From Ignavibacteriales bacterium (GTDB taxonomy: Bacteria > Bacteroidota > Ignavibacteria > UBA10030 > SZUA-254), in the NCBI GenBank assembly GCA_016207985.1, contig JACQYX010000065.1, positions 1 to 12,109 on the forward strand: a stretch of 12,109 nucleotides of DNA. Direction: 5' to 3'. Positions 8,001 through 12,109 of this stretch are shown here, piece after piece; position 1 is the first letter of the stretch, and each line of letters opens with the position of its first letter. The notes under the pieces are model-generated. The model did no database searches. It had not been told where the DNA came from and worked only from the letters and a program-made list of their open reading frames with translations. The translations under genes and the position numbers were made by a program.

Positions 8001-8066
8001 AAGAACTCGCTGCTGGGCAAAAGCAAATTGCCCGAACAACAACAAAAAGAGTATCATTTTTTTCAT
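5037..8066 (-). CDS. Large multi-domain surface protein, T9SS domain frameshifted
   Basis: 1009 residues in the present frame. Signal peptide MKKMILFLLLFGQFAFA, then QQR. Residues about 50-320 are a beta-rich region with several cysteines, followed by an extracellular-type domain with VPPIINSVEGG. About 470-690 holds WVGINGAIALS, FIAGFWADMILADTG, CKFIVEWDSV and DGTIEYQYDNVG, a pattern like the nidogen-type domain common in FCB surface proteins. Two tandem copies of a GWNM...GYW module follow (Gly695/Trp742 and Gly768/Trp815, exactly 73 residues apart). The C-terminus begins a T9SS domain (LGQNYPNPFNPST, VEVVVYDV) but hits a stop two codons later. AAAGGA lies seven bases before the ATG, and a sigma-70-like promoter lies upstream. 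Probable role: cell-surface or secreted protein; no enzyme motif seen. If the deletion is real, secretion through T9SS is probably lost. GC content is higher over the last third. Confidence 0.85.
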   Translation of the reverse strand: MKKMILFLLLFGQFAFAQQRVLVSPNGDVIRIKKGVSIKTAAEKLMRRAPSSISGECTNEFNFGFPVNVYDATIAHVGYHKDVMGQWFVAKASGTIDTVFWYNNWSEIGAKDSLVYVRIHESFIGPNYGPGIRPGPFPPPCQSWGYWKTTNDADNGVGAFIDDLSPTEDTTWYSTIRDTNNSLPDTRPPFGLELFGQGVGLGITHRPGLNQANIEGTGLSPNIIKDDVFFVSFRIHSDNEHKVNDLPTGFASWDGGITTTSDENYPSRNWKFYEHDSGPSNCAGDKRENVKRGWVARGNFNSDDTLGVAAINIWYSMTVTTNVPPIINSVEGGEPHNTFSTANQIITYEIWDCDPESLLRAGVATAIIRWSKATTIAGSETFVDQADISMSPTGEGYLYPGEIPGQPAGTTVNYRVVATDLRGMQQLGPSRGYKIVTLKNNFYRVDTNYACTHLNISGSGTVIDTSKLFNPGNPPAYRDDGTAGWYDIGGDMQFFGDTVRYAWVGINGAIALSKSATDTIDVNSAGYATIYWDFPMLQHHYRADTNYPTRMPPNFIAGFWADMILADTGAGAAQFGKIMYGNDGNACKFIVEWDSVGTFDQETGDPLNDITTFRIILNHCDGTIEYQYDNVGTRGLDSVALLGMQADSTYLTTGGGTVDPGFVFVNRNIYPYESKPRNDWCIKFYPGAPVYISAGWNMLSVANDRQGDWSKSSVYPDAVSEAFKYQGSYVIAPTLENGPGYWLKYGTYAYAGAPGLQKTSLVINVSSGWNMIGTMSKPIATADIVKSPGLTVGSYYKYEGTYKTVTTLTPGRGYWVKTNQAGTLTMTASPEELPKIAEADYSEINKVTIQDKYGRYQTLYIGADELVSAAGLDAGEWPPAAPEFDARFKNSQGMVATSPSKLEAGAKYEYPISIGTEAYPITVRWEISKPAERKLTLVSGSKMLAVLEGSGSVKIKNAAGLGIALGSDVSVPKKFALGQNYPNPFNPSTHFTVDVPKISSVEVVVYDVH

Positions 8067-8110
8067 AACTAATCCTTTAGAATTATTGAATAATCCTCCT
8101 ATTATTATTG

Positions 8111-8139
8111 ATTATCGCATTTTCTTTTGAGAAAGTCAA
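8111..8139 (-). promoter_or_regulatory. Sigma-70-like promoter for the large surface-protein gene
   Basis: On the minus strand TTGACT (8139-8134), a 17-nt spacer and GATAAT (8116-8111), each one base off the TTGACA/TATAAT consensus. The -10 box ends 44 nt before the ATG at 8066, leaving a short leader that contains the AAAGGA ribosome-binding site. It implies that this gene is transcribed separately from the isocitrate dehydrogenase gene upstream. Bacteroidota proper often use a different -33/-7 consensus, so this favours a lineage with a conventional primary sigma factor, or is chance. Confidence 0.6.
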
Positions 8140-8217
8140 TTATCACCGTAACTACTTGAATAATCAACGAATTACACGGGGAAATATTTTGATGTTATCG
8201 ACTGATAATCTTTACTG

Positions 8218-9225
8218 TTATAGGTTGTGAATAATAGCTTCTGCCATTTGAGTTGTGGTTACGGGATTTTTTGGATCGATATCTTTTGTAACGAATTGCC
8301 TATCCTTGATCGTTTTTTTAACTGCATTTTCGATTCGATTAGCTGCATCTAATTCCCCAATGTGTCTCATCATCAATGCGGTGGCAAGGATGAGTGCACT
8401 AGGATTGGCGATCTTTTTCCCTGCGATATCCGGTGCACTGCCATGGACAGCTTCAAACATTGCAACATCTTTTCCGATATTTGCACTTGGTGCAACACCT
8501 AATCCACCTACCAATCCCGAACAGAGATCGGATAGAATATCACCGAATAAATTTGTTGTTACAATGACATCGAATTGGTGTGGATTCATTACTAACTGCA
8601 TACTGACTGCGTCGATGATTTTATCGTTGGTTTCTATTTCGGGATATTCTTTAGATATTTGTTGTCCAACCTCCAAGAAAAGTCCACCCGTATATTTTAA
8701 AATATTAGCTTTGTGAACGATTGTTATTTTTTTTCGCCCATGTATTCGCGCATACTCATATGCGTAGAGTAAAATTCTTTCGGAACCAAAACGTGTCACA
8801 ATTCCGATTGTCTCCGCGGCGCTTTTAATGGTATCGATGTAATGCTCGATGCCGGAATAAAATTCCTCTGTATTCTCACGGAAGATTATCAGATCAACAT
8901 CATGCCAGATTGATTGAATACCTTCGAAAGATTTGACTGGCCGAAAATTAACATATAGATCGAATTCTTTTCTAAGTGCGACATTAACGCTTCTAAAACC
9001 TGTCCCGATGGGTGTCGTAAGCGGACCTTTCAACAGTAATTTATTGCGTTGAATTGATTCGATTACATGTTTAGGTAACGGGTCTTTATATTTTTCGATG
9101 GCAGGAATACCGGCTTCATGATACTCCCACTCGATTTGAACTCCAGTTGCTTTTACCACATCGAGCGCTGCGGACATTATTTCTGGACCGATTCCATCAC
9201 CGGGTATCAATGTTACTGTACGCAT
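8218..9225 (-). CDS. icd: NAD-dependent isocitrate dehydrogenase
   Basis: 335 residues, the length of short NAD-type decarboxylating dehydrogenases. They oxidise isocitrate to 2-oxoglutarate in the cytoplasm as part of the TCA cycle. The N-terminus has TLIPGDGIGPE (5-15). Substrate-binding residues expected from the family are present: Ser79 and Asn81 (RSVNVALR), Arg85, Arg95 (NFRP), Arg116 (FRENTE), Tyr123 (YSGIEH), Lys172 (HKANILK), and metal-binding aspartates 205, 229 and 233 (NLFGDILSDL). HGSAPDIAG places Asp266-Ile267 where NADP enzymes have Lys-Tyr, which indicates NAD specificity. The RSVNVALRKEFDLYVNFRP and FEGI text is closer to mitochondrial-type IDH3 than to isopropylmalate dehydrogenase; homoisocitrate or tartrate dehydrogenase are less likely. 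The ATG has AAAGG about nine bases upstream. It sits 126 nt after aroC in the same direction, so shared transcription is possible but unproven. Confidence 0.88.
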   Translation of the reverse strand: MRTVTLIPGDGIGPEIMSAALDVVKATGVQIEWEYHEAGIPAIEKYKDPLPKHVIESIQRNKLLLKGPLTTPIGTGFRSVNVALRKEFDLYVNFRPVKSFEGIQSIWHDVDLIIFRENTEEFYSGIEHYIDTIKSAAETIGIVTRFGSERILLYAYEYARIHGRKKITIVHKANILKYTGGLFLEVGQQISKEYPEIETNDKIIDAVSMQLVMNPHQFDVIVTTNLFGDILSDLCSGLVGGLGVAPSANIGKDVAMFEAVHGSAPDIAGKKIANPSALILATALMMRHIGELDAANRIENAVKKTIKDRQFVTKDIDPKNPVTTTQMAEAIIHNL

Positions 9226-9351
9226 GATATTGACCTTTTATTAATTTCTATCGTTCGAATAATTTAGCATGTAGAAATTTTCTTCACATACCGATAACAA
9301 CGATGAATAATTAGAAAAAGTTCAATTAGATTAATTTCGGTTCATCGTGTT

Positions 9352-10431
9352 CTAAATTCTTCTGCGTAAAAGCTTTTGTTTCATAAGATTATCAGTGATG
9401 ACGAGTGCTATCATCGATTCCACAACTGGTACAACTCGTGGGCATATGCAAGGATCATGGCGACCTTCAACTTTGATTGTTCTTCTTCTTCCTTTTAGAT
9501 CGACAGTATTTTGTTCGATAGCAATTGAAGATGTTGGTTTGACTGCGACGCGGAGAATGATATCTTCACCAGTAGAAATCCCGCCTAAAATACCTCCAGC
9601 AATATTTGTCTTTGTCCGAATCCTTCCGGTTTTTCTATCTTTGAAAAATTCATCGTTATGCTCGCTTCCTTTCATTCGAGCCGCAGAAAAACCGGAACCG
9701 ACCTCAAAACCTTTCACAGCAGGAATCGACATAAGTGCCTTAGCAAGATCGGCTTCAAGTTTATTAAAAACCGGCTCACCAAGTCCCGACGGACAATTTT
9801 TGACAACGGCTTCAACAATTCCTCCGAGTGAATCACCTTGTTTTTTAATTTGAAGAATTCTCTTCTCCATCTTTTTTGCGGCATTCCTGTCTGGACATCG
9901 TACGGAATTCTTCTCAATTTCTTTTAAGTCAATTTTCTTAGCTGCGATTCCGCCGATTTCTTTTGTGTATGCAAAGATTTTAATTCCTTGTTTTGCAAGA
10001 ATTTGTTTCGCAAAGGCTCCGGCTGCAACTCGCCCCGCGGTTTCTCTGCCCGATGCTCTGCCGCCGCCGCGATAATCCTGAATTCCATACTTGGCAAGAT
10101 AAGTGAATCCTGCATGTCCGGGTCTGAGTATATCTTTCAATTCATCGTAAGCTTTTGAATCCTGATCTTTATTCCAAATTAAAAGACATATCGGTGTGCC
10201 TAATGTTTTTCCTTTAAGCACTCCACTTAAAATTTCTACTTGATCCGCTTCTTTACGCGGTGTGGTAACTTTACTTTGTCCGGGTCGCCTTCGATTTAGT
10301 TCTTGTTGAATTTCTCTCTCGGAAATCTTCATCTTCGGTTTAACGCCGTCGATTAGAACACCAATGGCTTTGCCGTGGCTTTCGCCGAATGTTGAAATTT
10401 TGAAAAGTGTACCAAATGTACTTCCTGCCAT
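9352..10431 (-). CDS. aroC: Chorismate synthase
   Basis: 359 residues, normal family length. Converts 5-enolpyruvylshikimate-3-phosphate to chorismate using reduced FMN, the last step of the shikimate pathway. The three family signatures are visible: GESHG (16-20, catalytic His19), the RPGHA...KYG...DYRGGGRASGRETAGRVAAGA block (103-138, His106), and RHDPCICPRVVPVVES (from 324). RRRPGQS at 47-53 is also typical. One departure: the usual Asp of RPGHAD is Gly108 (RPGHAGF). The reading frame is otherwise intact, so the enzyme is probably active. The ATG lies 2 nt past the aroA stop, with GAAGGA of the ribosome-binding site inside the aroA end, so the two are co-transcribed and probably coupled. 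Confidence 0.96.
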   Translation of the reverse strand: MAGSTFGTLFKISTFGESHGKAIGVLIDGVKPKMKISEREIQQELNRRRPGQSKVTTPRKEADQVEILSGVLKGKTLGTPICLLIWNKDQDSKAYDELKDILRPGHAGFTYLAKYGIQDYRGGGRASGRETAGRVAAGAFAKQILAKQGIKIFAYTKEIGGIAAKKIDLKEIEKNSVRCPDRNAAKKMEKRILQIKKQGDSLGGIVEAVVKNCPSGLGEPVFNKLEADLAKALMSIPAVKGFEVGSGFSAARMKGSEHNDEFFKDRKTGRIRTKTNIAGGILGGISTGEDIILRVAVKPTSSIAIEQNTVDLKGRRRTIKVEGRHDPCICPRVVPVVESMIALVITDNLMKQKLLRRRI

Positions 10432-10433
10432 AC

Positions 10434-11699
10434 TTATCCTTCTAACTTTTTAAACTCTTCCCAAAAATTCGGGAACGATTTTGTAACACACATTGGATTT
10501 ATAATTTTGATACCATCGACTCGAAGTCCGGCAACCGCAAAGCTCATCGCAATTCGGTGGTCGTTGTAAGTTTCGATAACAGCGCCATGCAGCGGCTGCG
10601 GATGAATAACAAGTTCGTCTTCGCTTAATTCAACTTTTGCTCCGATCTTGGTTAATTCTTTGGATAGAGCATTAAGGCGGTCGGTTTCTTTGTGCCTGAC
10701 GTGTGCAATGTTTTTAATTGTGGTTGTGCCTTTTGCAAATGCCGCTACCACTGCCAGCGTTGGCACGCAATCTGGTATCTCGTTCATATCAACTTCAATT
10801 CCGTGAAGGTTGGCTCCATGAATTTCGATGTTCTCAGGATGTTTGATAACCGTGCAACCCATCTCTGATAAGATTGACAGAAATTGAATGTCGCCTTGAA
10901 GCGATTCCGATGAGAGATTCGTAATAATTACCCGTCCCTTTGTAATCGCCGCAGCACCAAGAAAGTAAGTAGCCGATGATGCATCGGGCTCGATTGTAAA
11001 ATCATGTCCGATATATCTTTGTCGGTTATCAACACTGAATGTTTTCATATCGATACTATTTATGATAGCGCCGAAAGAACGCATAACATGAAGCGTCATG
11101 TCAACGTATGGCATTGAACTTAATTTACCGTTCACATGAACTGTTAAGGGTCGTTTCGTATAAGGTGAAGCGAGGAGTATGGATGAGACGAACTGACTGC
11201 TGATTGAGGCATCAACATTAATTCTACCGCCTGCAAAGTTTCCGCCAAGGATTTTCACCGGTGGAAAACCGTTTTGACAGGAACATTTGATGCCGTTTGT
11301 TTTAAGCGTTTCTACCAAATCGTTAATCGGACGTTTGTTCATCTGCTCATCACCGGTCAGAATCGTTTCGCCTTCAGCTAAGCAGGCGAACGATGCAAGA
11401 AAACGCATTACAGTGCCTGCATTTCCAACAAATACTTCTTTTGTTGGCACCTCCAAGTTACCGTTCGTGCCATGGATCTCAAGTTTATCACCCAGATCGT
11501 GAATAGTGATTCCAAATTTTCTTAATGCTTCAACAAGTAGTATCGAATCGTCACTTCTGGATGGATGATGGATAATGGAAATTCCTTCCGCGAGCGCGGC
11601 GGCAATCAATGCCCGGTTGGTGTAACTCTTAGATGGAGGGAGTTGAATCTCGGCATTGACAGATTTTGCCGGACGAATATTTCGTATCTCTTCTACCAT
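10434..11699 (-). CDS. aroA: 3-phosphoshikimate 1-carboxyvinyltransferase (EPSP synthase)
   Basis: 421 residues, full length. Transfers enolpyruvate from PEP to shikimate-3-phosphate. Visible landmarks: LPPSKSYTNRAL with Lys24, Ser25 and Arg29; VGNAGTVMRFL (91-101), the PEP-binding loop; MNKRP (120-124); SSQF (167-170) for shikimate-3-phosphate; IPD with catalytic Asp310; RHKETDRL with catalytic Glu338 and Arg341; NDHRIAMS (379-386); Lys407 near the end. All catalytic positions expected for the family are present. The residue after Arg99 is Phe, where E. coli has Pro101, a common natural difference. The ATG is 21 nt after the truncated aroE stop, with GAGAG upstream. A second ATG just before it, out of frame, ends after three codons. 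It is followed at once by aroC. Confidence 0.96.
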   Translation of the reverse strand: MVEEIRNIRPAKSVNAEIQLPPSKSYTNRALIAAALAEGISIIHHPSRSDDSILLVEALRKFGITIHDLGDKLEIHGTNGNLEVPTKEVFVGNAGTVMRFLASFACLAEGETILTGDEQMNKRPINDLVETLKTNGIKCSCQNGFPPVKILGGNFAGGRINVDASISSQFVSSILLASPYTKRPLTVHVNGKLSSMPYVDMTLHVMRSFGAIINSIDMKTFSVDNRQRYIGHDFTIEPDASSATYFLGAAAITKGRVIITNLSSESLQGDIQFLSILSEMGCTVIKHPENIEIHGANLHGIEVDMNEIPDCVPTLAVVAAFAKGTTTIKNIAHVRHKETDRLNALSKELTKIGAKVELSEDELVIHPQPLHGAVIETYNDHRIAMSFAVAGLRVDGIKIINPMCVTKSFPNFWEEFKKLEG

Positions 11700-11720
11700 T
11701 TCATACTCTCAACAAATAAT

Positions 11721-12109
11721 TTAGATTGGAGTATCTTTTTTCAAAAAATCCTTTGAGACAATTCTTTGCACACGACTGTCTCTCATACCAACAGATGTAC
11801 CGTGTAGTAAAACATCTGGTGATAATTTATGAAGATTTTCAAAATTTGTCCACTCACAACCGAGTTCCTTCGCAAGTTTCTCGGCTCTCCTTGGATTTCG
11901 TCCTAATATTGTGGTTTTACAATTATTCAACAATGCAGCATAAGCCATTGTCTTTGAAGTTGCACCGGTTCCAAGCACAACGACTTCTTTACCTCTCATG
12001 TGTGTTCGTTTCTTAAGGAGCGAGACAATAGCGGGGAGGTCGGTGTTGAAACCAATCAGCTTACTATTTTTTCTAATCACGGTATTGTAAATTCCTAACC
12101 TTACAGAAT
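11721..12109 (-). CDS. aroE: Shikimate dehydrogenase, 5'-partial and C-terminally truncated
   Basis: The frame is open at the right edge (first residues SVRLGIYNTVIRKN), so the true start lies outside; the GTG at 12080 is an internal Val codon. IYNTV...LIGFNTD matches 'GA.NTl...g.l.G.NTD' with the catalytic Asp. VVVLGTGATSK (usual GAGG) and GRNPRRAEKLA (usual NR.) are the NADP-binding loop and phosphate-binding Arg region. LLHGTSVGM is the usual 'LINTTp.GM'. The enzyme reduces 3-dehydroshikimate to shikimate. Oddity: TAA at 11721 falls where the family continues with 'vv.D.vY.P..T.LL' and the 'mL..Qa' helix, so roughly 80 C-terminal residues are missing. No continuation is seen in the other two frames before aroA begins 21 nt later. 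It may also be the second half of a fused AroD-AroE protein; the N-terminus is not in view. Confidence 0.83.
   Translation of the reverse strand, partial: SVRLGIYNTVIRKNSKLIGFNTDLPAIVSLLKKRTHMRGKEVVVLGTGATSKTMAYAALLNNCKTTILGRNPRRAEKLAKELGCEWTNFENLHKLSPDVLLHGTSVGMRDSRVQRIVSKDFLKKDTPI

Noticed and set aside
8095..8100. A second AGGAGG on the minus strand, upstream of the large surface-protein gene
   Set aside because: No ATG, GTG or TTG start lies at a workable distance, and AAAGGA at the proper distance from the ATG at 8066 explains initiation. It lies in the leader just downstream of the -10 box.
8180..8217. Small inverted repeat after isocitrate dehydrogenase (ttatc/gataa)
   Set aside because: Only a 5-bp AT-rich stem with no T-run on the transcribed side; not a convincing terminator.
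8255..8716. 153-codon plus-strand open frame antisense to isocitrate dehydrogenase
   Set aside because: Covered by a well-conserved enzyme on the other strand; the hydrophobic translation is a by-product of the complementary codons.
9395..9853. 152-codon plus-strand open frame antisense to aroC
   Set aside because: It lies wholly inside a gene with all chorismate synthase signatures, has no ribosome-binding site I can see, and its translation has no recognisable motif.

Overview
The window most likely comes from a Gram-negative member of the FCB superphylum, close to Ignavibacteria, Kryptoniota or the KSB1-type lineages. Two long secreted proteins carry the QNYPNPFNPxT signature that opens the type IX secretion (T9SS) C-terminal sorting domain, a motif very common in those groups. 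Most of the DNA looks moderately AT-rich (38% GC in two hand-counted lines). Every gene I can support lies on the minus strand, so transcription runs from the right edge to the left. There are no RNA genes, insertion sequences, CRISPR arrays or gene-free stretches over 300 bases.

Right part (12109 to 8218): an aromatic amino-acid block in transcription order aroE (5' end off the window and missing its C-terminal third), aroA (EPSP synthase) and aroC (chorismate synthase). These carry out the last three shikimate-pathway steps in reaction order. The gaps are 21 nt and 2 nt, which indicates an operon. An NAD-type isocitrate dehydrogenase gene follows 126 nt later.

Middle (8139 to 2872): a good sigma-70-like promoter precedes a gene for a ~1000-residue exported, multi-domain surface protein. 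Its T9SS sorting domain is broken by an apparent ~19-nt deletion, and the lost tail is still readable in another frame. A terminator hairpin follows. Next comes a 632-residue exported protein with an intact T9SS domain, then a 33-nt double-palindromic element.

Left part (2733 to 1): a three-gene set that looks like a divergent chaperone-usher fibre system. It has a small exported subunit with pilin-like features, a PapD-like periplasmic chaperone, and a PapC/FimD-like outer-membrane usher whose 3' end runs off the left edge. A hairpin plus T-run terminator sits between the subunit and the chaperone, which would let the subunit be made in excess. Chaperone and usher are closely coupled, with a 12-nt gap and the usher ribosome-binding site touching the chaperone stop codon.

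The most interesting points are the chaperone-usher set beside T9SS cargo in an FCB-type genome, the two C-terminal truncations (T9SS domain and AroE), and the structured intergenic elements.
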